Assembly (NCBI RefSeq): GCF_001911425.1 | Contig: NZ_MPPL01000002.1 | Span: 1 to 48,066, forward strand | Reading direction: 5' to 3' | Length of the DNA: 48,066 nucleotides | From: Mucilaginibacter polytrichastri | GTDB lineage: Bacteria > Bacteroidota > Bacteroidia > Sphingobacteriales > Sphingobacteriaceae | Part shown: one piece after another, positions 15,681 through 25,087 of the stretch | How positions within the stretch are numbered: the first letter of the stretch is position 1 | How the letters are laid out: each line of letters opens with the position of its first letter | Made by a program: the position numbers and the translations under genes | Notes under the pieces: model-generated | Seen by the model: only the letters and a program-made list of their open reading frames with translations | Databases searched by the model: none | Told to the model about the DNA's origin: nothing

Positions 15681-18600
15681 TTAAAAGGTCACATTAACAC
15701 CCAAGGTAGTGACGATGGGTATCGGGAAATTATTAACAGCATTTTCCGGATCGGTAGCGCTGTAAGAGCTGCTTTTGATCGTTAAAAGGTTACTCGCCTG
15801 GATAAATACCCGCGCATCACGGATCTTAAGACCCTTTAACGCCTTCTTTAGGTCGTAACCCAACTGTATATTCCTTAACTTCAGATAAGAGCCATTCTCT
15901 ACAAAATAGGTTGACCCGCGGCCTTCATTATTACGGTCAACAGTAGTAAGCGCCGGGATAGTAGAATTCGGATTTTGTGGGGTCCAGGCTTGCAGCACCC
16001 TGCTCCCCCAATTGGCACCGGGTTGCAATGAAGTAAAATCCGTGAGTACCTTATAGGTGTTGTACACACTATTACCCTGTACGCCCTGTAAGAAGAACGT
16101 CAAATCAAAGTCTTTATATTTGACGCCGGCATTAAAGCCATAACTGAAATCTGGGTCGAAACTGCCGATATAATCCTGATCCTTATTGTCAACTACACCG
16201 TCGCCATTTAAATCTTTATAGCGGATCCGCCCGAGGCCCTTACCGGGTTGTACAGGGGAGTTATCTACTTCTGCCTGCGTAGTAAAAAGTCCGTTAGCTA
16301 CATAGCCAAAGATGGAATTCACGGACCGGCCTAAAATGTTCTTGTCGGTTCCGTTACCCGGATAAGAGGTAAGTACCGCTTCCGGCAGTTTGGTCACTTT
16401 GTTACGGTAGGCGGATATATTAGCTGAGATATTTATACTTAGGTCCCGGCCCAGGTTAGTATTGTAATTCACCATAGCCTCAAACCCGGTATTCTTAACC
16501 GAAGCCCCGTTTGCGGTTTGGTTTCCGCCTTCACCTATTACAGCCAGGTATGCCGGAGTGATCAGGATATCGGTCGTGTTTTTAATAAAGTAATCAAAAG
16601 AGCCGGTCAGCGAATTGTTGAACATGCCATAGTCCAGTCCAAAGTTGTTCTGCGTAGCGGTTTCCCATTTCAGGTTAGCGTTGCCTTGCTGGGTTTGTAC
16701 ATAGCCCGACGGTAACTGTCCTGTTCCAGAACCGCCGATATCATAGGCGGTGCCTCCGTCAAATAAACCGGTGATGTTGGTGCCGTAGATCGGGGCATAT
16801 AAAGTATTGGTGGCATAATTCGGAGCGGACTGGTTTCCCGTCTGGCCCCAGCTATAACGCAATTTTAAGTCGGAAACAAAGGATATTTTGTTCTTGAAAA
16901 AAGATTCCTCACTTAAGCGCCATCCCAAAGATGCGGCCGGGAAATAGCCATAGCGGTTATTAATACCGAACTGGGATGACCCGTCCCGGCGTAAAGTAAC
17001 GGAAGCCAGGTAACGGTCATTAAACACATAGTTGGCTTTTCCAAAAAAAGAAAGCAGTGAGTTGCCTGCCCCGCCGCCACTATTGAGCACATTGGTTGTG
17101 CCTGCATTGAGGTAAGCATAGTCATAATTTTCAATGGCGTACCCCTGTCTGCTGCCAGAAAAGTTCTGATTGACCACTTTAATCTGCTCATGTCCAAGCA
17201 AAAAGTCAAGCTTGCTTTTTTTGAAATTCAAATTATAGGTCAGGGTGTTTTGCCAGGTTAAACTTCCGTCGTAAGTCCCGCTGGTATTGACCAGGTTAGA
17301 CGGATCATTTAAAAAGCCAGATACATATGATTTACGGATGGTGCGGGCATAGTTGATGGCATAATCTACGCCAAAATTTGACCTGAAATGCAGGTTAGGT
17401 AAAACAGCCAGATCCGCGAACGCATTTCCAAATACCTTGCCGAAATTATTTTTATTTTGTTTATTATCCTCGATCAAACGTAAGGGATTTTGTCTGTCGG
17501 CCATGCCGTTTGAAGGGCCGCCCCAGCCGCCGTTGATATCATAAACAGGGGTAGCCGGTTCGTCAATCAATGCCAGGCTGGTAATATCCGTAGTAGGCAG
17601 TAACACATCGCGCATATAGGTCGCATTGAAGTTTTCCCCAATCTTTAACCGGTTATTGAAAAAGTTATAGTCAGAATTAAATCTTACTGTAATTTTCTGG
17701 TCTCGCGACTCTTTGATGATACCCTGGTTATCATAATATCCTAGAGAGAATAAAGAATTGCCTTTCTCACTGCCGTTAGACACAGTTAAATTATAGGATT
17801 GTAAAACAGAGGTTCTGGAAATTTCGTCAAACCAATGGGTATCCGCTGGTTTTAAGGTACGCGCGGCATCCAAATATTCCGGTAACAATACCTTATTCAA
17901 CACCGGGTTATTATAATTGCCATTCCAATCATATTGGTAGGTGCTGTTATTATTCGGATTGGATCCATCATTGACAGCCGCCCGCCAATATGCTTCGCCA
18001 CGCTGCTGCGTGTTCAATACATTAAGCTTGCTGCCGTAAAACTGAAGTGAAGTTGTTGCCGAAAAGTTAATACGGTTGGCTCCGGTCTTTCCTTTCTTGG
18101 TAGTGACGATGATCACACCATTGGCGGCTCTTGACCCGTATATTGATGCCGATGCAGCATCCTTTAATACCTGTATCGACTCGATATCCTCCTGGTTTAA
18201 TTCCTGTAAGCCGCGGGTGGTAGGCACGCCGTCAATTACATACAGCGGGTCGGTATTGTTTAAAGTACCGATTCCCCTGATCCTTACGGCTACGTTACCT
18301 GCAGGTGATCCGTCTGTTGATATAGTGACACCCGGAACACGGCCCTGGAGTGCCTTAATCGCATTTCCGGCAGGGATATCCCGGATATCCTTTACATTGA
18401 CAACCGTTACCGCACCGGTAAGGTCTTTCTTACGTTCCTGCTGATAGCCGGTAACTACAACCTCATTGAGGTTATTGGATACCATATCAAGTGTGATGTT
18501 AGCTGACCTGGTTTCAGCGGTGACCAGCAAACTGCCCGGTTGCGCACCGATGTAGCTAAATTTCAGGTTCTGGCCATTCTGTGCAGCGATGCTGAATTTA

Positions 18601-18770
18601 CCTTTACTGTCAGTTAATGCAGATTTTTGGGTTTCGAGTACGGTTACAGTCACTGCCTCAAGTGGGTGCCCGGTTTGATCACTGACTGTCCCGGTAATCG
18701 TTCGGGACTGCCCATAGCTTGTACCGCAACAGGCATAAAGAAGGGCGCATAGTAGTAATAGTTTTCTCAT
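15681..18770 (-). CDS. SusC/RagA TonB-dependent fructan transporter
   Basis: A 1029-residue outer-membrane transporter with signal peptide (MRKLLLLCALLYACCGTSYG). Residues about 21-97 are a carboxypeptidase-regulatory-like domain (ITGTVSDQTGHPLEAVTVTV), followed by the TonB box region LNEVVVTGYQ, the plug (LQGRVPGVTIS, DPLYVIDGVPT, ASASIYGSRAANGVIIVTT) and a 22-strand barrel ending VVTTLGVNVTF. There is no N-terminal STN domain, which agrees with control by the hybrid two-component regulator rather than by a sigma/anti-sigma pair. It imports fructo-oligosaccharides with SusD. A 38-bp gap separates it from fructokinase. Confidence 0.95.
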   Translation of the reverse strand: MRKLLLLCALLYACCGTSYGQSRTITGTVSDQTGHPLEAVTVTVLETQKSALTDSKGKFSIAAQNGQNLKFSYIGAQPGSLLVTAETRSANITLDMVSNNLNEVVVTGYQQERKKDLTGAVTVVNVKDIRDIPAGNAIKALQGRVPGVTISTDGSPAGNVAVRIRGIGTLNNTDPLYVIDGVPTTRGLQELNQEDIESIQVLKDAASASIYGSRAANGVIIVTTKKGKTGANRINFSATTSLQFYGSKLNVLNTQQRGEAYWRAAVNDGSNPNNNSTYQYDWNGNYNNPVLNKVLLPEYLDAARTLKPADTHWFDEISRTSVLQSYNLTVSNGSEKGNSLFSLGYYDNQGIIKESRDQKITVRFNSDYNFFNNRLKIGENFNATYMRDVLLPTTDITSLALIDEPATPVYDINGGWGGPSNGMADRQNPLRLIEDNKQNKNNFGKVFGNAFADLAVLPNLHFRSNFGVDYAINYARTIRKSYVSGFLNDPSNLVNTSGTYDGSLTWQNTLTYNLNFKKSKLDFLLGHEQIKVVNQNFSGSRQGYAIENYDYAYLNAGTTNVLNSGGGAGNSLLSFFGKANYVFNDRYLASVTLRRDGSSQFGINNRYGYFPAASLGWRLSEESFFKNKISFVSDLKLRYSWGQTGNQSAPNYATNTLYAPIYGTNITGLFDGGTAYDIGGSGTGQLPSGYVQTQQGNANLKWETATQNNFGLDYGMFNNSLTGSFDYFIKNTTDILITPAYLAVIGEGGNQTANGASVKNTGFEAMVNYNTNLGRDLSINISANISAYRNKVTKLPEAVLTSYPGNGTDKNILGRSVNSIFGYVANGLFTTQAEVDNSPVQPGKGLGRIRYKDLNGDGVVDNKDQDYIGSFDPDFSYGFNAGVKYKDFDLTFFLQGVQGNSVYNTYKVLTDFTSLQPGANWGSRVLQAWTPQNPNSTIPALTTVDRNNEGRGSTYFVENGSYLKLRNIQLGYDLKKALKGLKIRDARVFIQASNLLTIKSSSYSATDPENAVNNFPIPIVTTLGVNVTF

Positions 18771-18808
18771 TTCTCAGTTATTTGGTTTCTATTGGTTATA
18801 TAGGTTCT

Positions 18809-19717
18809 TTAGAATATTTTATTCCTAAAAGCGATGTATTCGTCTATAGTATATTCGGGACAACCGCCTTTTTTTGTTGCAATAAAGCCGCCCATCGCTA
18901 TCGCATTTTTTAATAAGGTCTGTGGTGTTTCTCCCCGGTAATGATTTGCGATAAATGCTGCCAAAAATGAATCTCCGGATCCTATGGTATCTGCTACTTC
19001 CACCTCTTTGCCCGCAACATGATAGGCCTTATCCTGATTGTAATAGGAAGCGCCAAATTCCCCTTTGGTAACGATGATCTCCGGAATATTGAAATGATCC
19101 TGGATAAACCGGATCTGGGCAGCCTCGTTCCAGTATGAGCCCCTGAATAACACCTGCGCCATTTCCAGTTCAGCCTGGTTGAACTTAACGATGTCGGCTT
19201 TTTTCAGCAGATCTTCCAGCAGGTTTCGGTTAATAAACGGGGGCCGCAGATTAATATCAAAAACTTTGATAGCATCACTCTCCAGCAGCTCAAACAAAGT
19301 GTCGCGTGAAACGCTGTTCCTCGATGCCAAGCTTCCAAAAACGAAATAAGTTGATGGCTTGATCTGTGTTTTGATAGTCTGACTGTTAACGATAAAATCC
19401 CAGGCCACCGGGAAAATGATCTCATAAGACACTTCATTCCCGTTGTTCATTTTGGCAATTACTTCGCTGGTTGGGTGCTCTGCATCTACCTGTAACAAAT
19501 GTTTTTTGATGCCCCACACATCCAGCAGGCTTTCCAGTTTTTGACCATTTTCATCATTGCCGATTTTACTTACCAGACTGGTTGGCATCCCCAGCTTATT
19601 CAAATGGTACGATACATTCAGTAAAGCGCCTCCCGGCTGCGGTCCATCAGGCAAAACATCCCAGAGTATTTCGCCATAGCAAATGGCCGGTGTAATTGTA
19701 TTTGTTTCTAAACTCAT
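18809..19717 (-). CDS. PfkB-family fructokinase
   Basis: A 302-residue sugar kinase of the ribokinase/PfkB family. The N-terminal substrate motif GGALLNVSYHLNKLG lies at residues 29-43 and the C-terminal signature DTIGSGDSFLAAF at 243-255 holds the anion hole and catalytic base Asp249. It phosphorylates a free hexose with ATP in the cytoplasm. Its place between the sugar porter (11 bp upstream) and SusC, in a GH32 locus, points to fructose as substrate. Length is normal for bacterial fructokinases. Confidence 0.92.
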   Translation of the reverse strand: MSLETNTITPAICYGEILWDVLPDGPQPGGALLNVSYHLNKLGMPTSLVSKIGNDENGQKLESLLDVWGIKKHLLQVDAEHPTSEVIAKMNNGNEVSYEIIFPVAWDFIVNSQTIKTQIKPSTYFVFGSLASRNSVSRDTLFELLESDAIKVFDINLRPPFINRNLLEDLLKKADIVKFNQAELEMAQVLFRGSYWNEAAQIRFIQDHFNIPEIIVTKGEFGASYYNQDKAYHVAGKEVEVADTIGSGDSFLAAFIANHYRGETPQTLLKNAIAMGGFIATKKGGCPEYTIDEYIAFRNKIF

Positions 19718-19728
19718 TATTGTAAATA

Positions 19729-21054
19729 TTAATGCATGACCATATTCGTCTCGATTTGCTCTAATGACCTTCCTTTGGTTTCAGGCATGAACTTCCAGAC
19801 AAAAATCAACTGGCAGATCATCATCGTTCCGAAAAAGGAAAATGTTACTGTACCGCCCAGCTTCTCGGCGAAATAAGGGAAGGAAAAAGCGATCAGCGCC
19901 GCCATGATCCAGTGGGTAGAGCTACCGAGGGTTTGGCCTTTTGCGCGCACCTGGTTTGGAAATATCTCAGAAATGAACACCCAAATAACCGCTCCCTGTG
20001 AAAAAGCAAAAAAAGCAATAAACAGCATCATATAGGCCGGGATGGCAAAACCATTAAGCTGACCGGAGAAAAAGGTGTAAGCGACCAGGAAAAGAGAAAC
20101 GATTAATCCAACAGATCCGATCAGCATTAATATCCTGCGTCCTACCTTGTCTATAATATTAATAGCAAGCAAGGTGAATATGAAATTGATGGCACCGAGG
20201 CCAACCGTTGATAACAGGGATGAATGTGCGCCAAGTCCTGCCATTTCAAATATTCGTGGCGCATAATAAATAATGGCGTTAATGCCTGATACCTGGTTGA
20301 AAAAAGCGAATAGAATGGCCAATACAACAGGTGTTTTGTATTGACCTGAAAAAAGGCTCTCGTTTTTACCCTGATCAGTCAGTTTAGAGCCGCTGATCGC
20401 AGCAAGTTCAGTGTCACAGTTCAGTGGGTTAATGATCCGCAGAATTTCGAGGGCCTTGGCAGTCTGACCCTTTTTGAGAATAAGCCAGCGCGGACTTTCC
20501 GGTATAAAATAGATCAATACTAAAAATAACAGGGAGGGGAACGCCTGGACTCCCAGCATCCAGCGCCAGGAGGCTTCACCGCCTTGGCTGATGAGGTAGT
20601 TGGAAAGATAGGAAACCAATATACCTAATACCACATTGAACTGGAACAAGCCCACCAGCCTGCCCCGGCTATCGGCAGGTGATACCTCTGATATGTAAAT
20701 AGGAGCTGTTACGGAGGAGACGCCTACACCCAGCCCGCCAAGCAACCTAAATGCTAAAAATATATACCAATTGTCAGCAAAAGCGGTACCAATAGAAGAG
20801 AGCAGGTAAGCCGCTGCTACGAAGTACAGCGTATTTTTTCGTCCAAACCGGTCTGACGGACGTGCACCTAATAAAGAACCAATGACTGTGCCTATTAAAG
20901 CGATAGAAATGGTAAGACCATGTTCCACTACGGATAAATGCCAGAATTGTTGGATAGATTTTTCGGCTCCTGATATCACAGCAGTATCAAACCCGAACAG
21001 AAAGCCACCAAGGGCTACGACCATGGACCAAGCCAGGACGGAATGTTTTCTCAT
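19729..21054 (-). CDS. Sugar porter-family MFS transporter (fructose uptake)
   Basis: A 441-residue inner-membrane protein with about 12 hydrophobic segments. Sugar porter signatures are present: GFDTAVISGAEKSI in the first helix, RPSDRFGRKNTL between helices 2 and 3 (Arg in place of the usual Gly/Ala before the second residue), PESPRWLILKKGQ at the central loop, QVSGINAIIYYAPRIF in helix 7 and PETKGRSLEQIE at the C-terminus. It would bring free fructose from periplasm to cytosol for the kinase encoded next. It is the first gene of the seven-gene minus-strand fructan operon. Confidence 0.93.
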   Translation of the reverse strand: MRKHSVLAWSMVVALGGFLFGFDTAVISGAEKSIQQFWHLSVVEHGLTISIALIGTVIGSLLGARPSDRFGRKNTLYFVAAAYLLSSIGTAFADNWYIFLAFRLLGGLGVGVSSVTAPIYISEVSPADSRGRLVGLFQFNVVLGILVSYLSNYLISQGGEASWRWMLGVQAFPSLLFLVLIYFIPESPRWLILKKGQTAKALEILRIINPLNCDTELAAISGSKLTDQGKNESLFSGQYKTPVVLAILFAFFNQVSGINAIIYYAPRIFEMAGLGAHSSLLSTVGLGAINFIFTLLAINIIDKVGRRILMLIGSVGLIVSLFLVAYTFFSGQLNGFAIPAYMMLFIAFFAFSQGAVIWVFISEIFPNQVRAKGQTLGSSTHWIMAALIAFSFPYFAEKLGGTVTFSFFGTMMICQLIFVWKFMPETKGRSLEQIETNMVMH

Positions 21055-21404
21055 AAATTATTGGTGTTAATTGGTTAACAGATCGAAAGTAGGCCGATTA
21101 CAGCACAGCTGGTGAATGTTTTTGTACCAAAAATCTCAAAATTTGAACAATTTTATAAGTGATTGAAATTAAGGCTCTTAAATTTTAATGGCAATGTATA
21201 AATTATAGAAATCTTTGTTTTTGTTACGCCCATCTCTTGTATGGTTACATATTTAGATACAGGGCTTATCACGCGTTGCAAGCGCCAATTTTGTTATGCC
21301 GCTTCATTATGATTATTTTTACAATAGAAACGTATCCCGCCAACCAATTGCGGAGATCTCGCCCGCTATTTGTTGATCATATCCAATTATGCAGTACTAT
21401 TTAT
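21055..21404. promoter_or_regulatory. Divergent control region of the fructan locus
   Basis: This 350-bp AT-rich gap separates the minus-strand operon from its plus-strand regulator and holds no gene (an in-frame ATG at 21237 would only add an unlikely 56-residue extension to the regulator). Two small inverted repeats lie close together: TTTTTG/CAAAAA around TAC at 21119-21133, and TCAAA/TTTGA around one base at 21136-21146. Both are about 65-90 bp upstream of the operon's first start codon, where an AraC-type activator would bind. No convincing TAnnTTTG element was found on either strand. Confidence 0.5.
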
Positions 21405-24161
21405 ATGAGGTATTTTAGGACCATATTGTCACTTGTTCTTGTTCTCTCCGTCTTCGGGTGCAGGCCAGTTAATAAAAAATCACAATATATTATCGGTTTT
21501 TCACAATGTGTGGGGTCTGACCAATGGCGAAAGACAATGCTGGAAGAGATGAAAATGGAGCTTTCGCTGCACCCCGGTGCTGACTTCATTTACGCCGACG
21601 CCGACGGGAGCAGTGATAAACAGGTGAATCAGGTAGAAAAAATGCTGGATAAAGGCATAGATCTGCTCATCATTTCACCCAATGAAGCCCGACCACTAAC
21701 GAAAATAGTAGAACAGGCCTATAATAAAGGTGTTCCTGTGATTGTTATTGACCGAAAAACCGCTTCATCCTTATACACGGCTTATGTGGGTGCAGATAAC
21801 TATCAGCTCGGTTTGATGGCCGGGACCTATGTTGGCGCGTCTTTGAAAGGCAATGTTAATTTATTAGAAATTATGGGGCTTCCCGGTTCCTCGCCAGCCA
21901 TCGAACGCGACCGTGGTTTCGAGGATGGAATCCGCAGGTACAAAAATATCCGGATTATAAGCAAGGTATATGGAAATTGGCTCAAAAAAGATGCCGAGGA
22001 TCAATTGGTCAAAATAAACAATCTTCTTCCTGGCGTAAATGCGGTATTTGCGCATAATGACGTGATGGGCGGCGGTGCACGCGAAGTGTTCGACCGCCAA
22101 GGTTTGCCGCGAACTACGAAGATAATCGGTATCGATGCCTTGCCTGGCCCCGGCGGCGGGTTGCAGATGGTTTCTGAAAAGGTACTGGATGCCAGTTTGC
22201 TTTACCCTACAGGTGGAAAAGAAGCCATTACTACCGCGTTCCACATCCTTAATAAAGAATCTTTCGAAAGGGAGCATATTCTGCAATCACTGGTGATTGA
22301 CTCCACCAATGTACAATTAATGAAAATGCAATGGAGCAGGATTAGCAACCAGCAAAAGGATATTGAAAAACAGAAAGGGTTGCTGGAAGAACAGGAAGCG
22401 GTTTATAACAGCCAGCAGGTCGTACTCAATATAATCATCATTACATTAGTTCTTGCCATAATTTTGGGTGGGCTGGCGTTCTACTTCCTGATGGAAAACC
22501 GGAAGATCAATAAAAGCCTGGAGGTAAAAAACACCGAGATTTTGGAACAACGTAATCAACTGATGGAAATGTCGGTGCTGGCGGAGGCAGCGACCGAGGC
22601 GAAACTTAATTTCTTCACTAACATTTCACACGAATTCCGTACGCCATTGACGCTCATGCTATCACCAATAGAAGAACTTTTTCAAAACGAAAAGATCATC
22701 GCGATTGCAGGGCGCCAGCTTAAAATGGTGCATCAAAATATTTACCGTTTGCTGCGCCTGGTCAACCAGTTGATCGATTACCGCCGGGTAGAATATGATA
22801 AGCAGCAATTACTGGTTTCAGAGAACGATCTGGTCGAGTTTTTAAGAGATATCGTAGAAAGTTTCAAGCATCATGCCGGTAAATTAAAGATCGAACTTAA
22901 ATTTTCCCATGCGGAAAAAGAAATCAAATCCTGGTTTGATGTCAATATGCTTGATAAGGTGTTTTTTAACCTCTTGTCTAATGCGATCAAGTTTAGTCCG
23001 GAAAAGGGACAGATCCGCATTCATATCAGGAAAGACGAATCTCAGGTTTATATTGACGTAGCGGATAGCGGGGTTGGTCTGAGCCCGGATGAGGAAATTA
23101 AAATATTTGACCAGTTTTACCAGGTCGAACATCATAAAGGCCAGGGATCGGGTATCGGACTTTCACTTTCCAAGGAGATTGTTCAGCTTCATGGCGGCAC
23201 AATTGATGTTCACAGTCAAAAATGGAAGGGAACAACTTTTACTGTTACTTTACCTTTAGGAGCGCAGCAGTTTAATGAGCAACAAAAATCAAATATACCC
23301 CTAAGCCACGATGAAATCAGTGAAAAGTCGAAGATCTACCAGGCTGACCTGGAACGAATAGGTAACCTTGAATTAAATGAGGCGTTTGGTACTCCTAAAG
23401 AATATTCCCTGTTACTGGCTGAAGATAATGCTGAACTGCTTTCCTACCTCAAAGAAAAATTATCAGAACAATATGATATCTATACCGCAGCCAATGGTAA
23501 TGCGGCTTTAAATGAAGCCTTTGAAAAAGTCCCTGACCTCATTATTGCGGATGTAATGATGCCAGGTATAACCGGAAAATTACTCGTAGAAAAGTTGAAA
23601 TCGGATGTGCGTACTTCTCATATACCTGTGATATTGCTCACCGCACAGGCAAGTATGGAACAACAAATCGACGGACTGAAATCCATGGCGGATATGTATA
23701 TCATTAAGCCGTTTAATTTTGCTTACCTTCTGGCTAATGTCCAGAACCTGATCAGGAACAGGTTGAAATTAAAAGAGCATTTTTCCAGTGATATCAGTGG
23801 TGACATGGATAAGCTCCCGTATTCGAAAAACCTCGACAAAAAATTTGTTAACGATTTTTCAGGGATCGTTGAGCAAAACCTGTCTAATGAGCATTTCAAC
23901 GTTGATGACATCTGTAAAATAATCGGTATTTCCAGAGTGCAGCTATATCGCAAAGTCAAAGCTTTGATGGGTTGCAGTATTACCGATTATATTTTGAACA
24001 GGCGTTTAAAAAAAGCCAAACACCTCCTCATCAACGAAAACTATACCATTGCGGAAATTACCTATATGATCGGTTTTTCCAATCCGAATTATTTCGCAAC
24101 GGTATTTAAGGCAAAATATGATTGTACGCCAAGCGAATTCAAAAAGAACAAGTTTCATTGA
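21405..24161 (+). CDS. Hybrid two-component regulator with sugar-binding sensor domain
   Basis: The start is placed at the ATG at 21405 (918 residues), which begins the signal sequence MRYFRTILSLVLVLSVFGC; the ATG at 21237 would add 56 residues of unlikely sequence. Domain order: periplasmic-binding-protein-like sensor about 27-300 (IIGFSQCVGSDQWRKTM, VIVIDRKTASS, FAHNDVMGGGAREVF); coiled linker; membrane helix about 339-363; histidine kinase with His409 in NISHEFRTPL and N-box NLLSNAIKF; receiver with Asp716 in LIIADVMMPG; AraC-type DNA-binding domain about 819-914. BT1754 of B. thetaiotaomicron has the same design and senses fructose, so this protein probably activates the divergent operon on fructose. 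Confidence 0.93.
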   Translation: MRYFRTILSLVLVLSVFGCRPVNKKSQYIIGFSQCVGSDQWRKTMLEEMKMELSLHPGADFIYADADGSSDKQVNQVEKMLDKGIDLLIISPNEARPLTKIVEQAYNKGVPVIVIDRKTASSLYTAYVGADNYQLGLMAGTYVGASLKGNVNLLEIMGLPGSSPAIERDRGFEDGIRRYKNIRIISKVYGNWLKKDAEDQLVKINNLLPGVNAVFAHNDVMGGGAREVFDRQGLPRTTKIIGIDALPGPGGGLQMVSEKVLDASLLYPTGGKEAITTAFHILNKESFEREHILQSLVIDSTNVQLMKMQWSRISNQQKDIEKQKGLLEEQEAVYNSQQVVLNIIIITLVLAIILGGLAFYFLMENRKINKSLEVKNTEILEQRNQLMEMSVLAEAATEAKLNFFTNISHEFRTPLTLMLSPIEELFQNEKIIAIAGRQLKMVHQNIYRLLRLVNQLIDYRRVEYDKQQLLVSENDLVEFLRDIVESFKHHAGKLKIELKFSHAEKEIKSWFDVNMLDKVFFNLLSNAIKFSPEKGQIRIHIRKDESQVYIDVADSGVGLSPDEEIKIFDQFYQVEHHKGQGSGIGLSLSKEIVQLHGGTIDVHSQKWKGTTFTVTLPLGAQQFNEQQKSNIPLSHDEISEKSKIYQADLERIGNLELNEAFGTPKEYSLLLAEDNAELLSYLKEKLSEQYDIYTAANGNAALNEAFEKVPDLIIADVMMPGITGKLLVEKLKSDVRTSHIPVILLTAQASMEQQIDGLKSMADMYIIKPFNFAYLLANVQNLIRNRLKLKEHFSSDISGDMDKLPYSKNLDKKFVNDFSGIVEQNLSNEHFNVDDICKIIGISRVQLYRKVKALMGCSITDYILNRRLKKAKHLLINENYTIAEITYMIGFSNPNYFATVFKAKYDCTPSEFKKNKFH

Positions 24162-24400
24162 CGTTTGATGCAATGCAGAAAAACCGCCTGGTCCATTTTC
24201 AAGGTAGTCGGAGTCCGGATCCTTGATGTATTGTCCGGAACATTTTATTCGACCTGTGTAATAGCAATATTTTGCTTTTTGGGCGCGGCAGTGAGGACAA
24301 CGAAAGGCTGAAATGAGCCCTGGCATATAAAATCACGTTATAAACGATAGTATATTATCACCATATTATCTTTAACTTAGATAATTGTAAAATTTTTGTT

Positions 24401-25042
24401 GTGAACGATTGGCCAGATAAAATTTCAAGAGGATCCGATTTAGCGTCTGACTGGCACACTTTCCTTCATCAATCAAGTGAGCCAGCCTTCAAGCGTATCT
24501 ACACTCATTATTATGATTATTTTTCCTTCATTGGAAACAAAAGAGGATTTCATGCCGTGTTGGTGCAGGATACTGTAAACGAAATATTTCTATATATATG
24601 GGAAAATTCAACGCGTCTGATGCACGTTAAAAATCATCATAATTATCTGATATCTTCTTTTTTGCACAAGCTGTATAAGGACGACAGCATCAAAACTGAA
24701 GATATTGCCGCTTTAACAGATCTTCCTGAATCTCTTTTGGTGCCTTCAGTAGAAACCGTTCACATATACAATAACAACAACGCTAAATACACCCAAGCAT
24801 TACTTAATGTTGTAAACCAGTTGCCCGAAAGGCAACGTTTAATGATATATCAGAAATTTTATCTCGGCTTATCTTATAATGAAATATCAGAAGCCAACGA
24901 TGTCTCTGTAAATACCGTTTATAATACCGTTTATAAAGCTATATCTAACTTGCGGGCTATAATTGATGATGAAGATTTGCTCCTTTTTAGTCTTATTTCT
25001 GCTTTTCTTATATTTTTTTTATTTTTTTTCAATAAAGGATAG
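24401..25042 (+). CDS. ECF-family RNA polymerase sigma factor with hydrophobic tail
   Basis: A 213-residue protein starting at GTG 24401; no ATG lies nearby in frame. Region 2 is seen around AFKRIYTHYYDYF and VNEIFLYIWENSTRL, and region 4 around VNQLPERQRLMIYQKFYLGL, SYNEISEANDVSVNTVYNTV. Members of this group drive SusC/SusD genes under control of a FecR partner, encoded 45 bp downstream. The last 20 residues (LLLFSLISAFLIFFLFFF) are strongly hydrophobic and could insert in the membrane, a feature of some Bacteroidota ECF factors. The DNA for this tail contains two T8 runs (25013-25020 and 25022-25029) that are prone to slippage. Confidence 0.92.
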   Translation: MNDWPDKISRGSDLASDWHTFLHQSSEPAFKRIYTHYYDYFSFIGNKRGFHAVLVQDTVNEIFLYIWENSTRLMHVKNHHNYLISSFLHKLYKDDSIKTEDIAALTDLPESLLVPSVETVHIYNNNNAKYTQALLNVVNQLPERQRLMIYQKFYLGLSYNEISEANDVSVNTVYNTVYKAISNLRAIIDDEDLLLFSLISAFLIFFLFFFNKG

Positions 25043-25087
25043 TGAAAATGAGAATTAATTTGCCCTATTGTACGAAAAGCAATAGAA

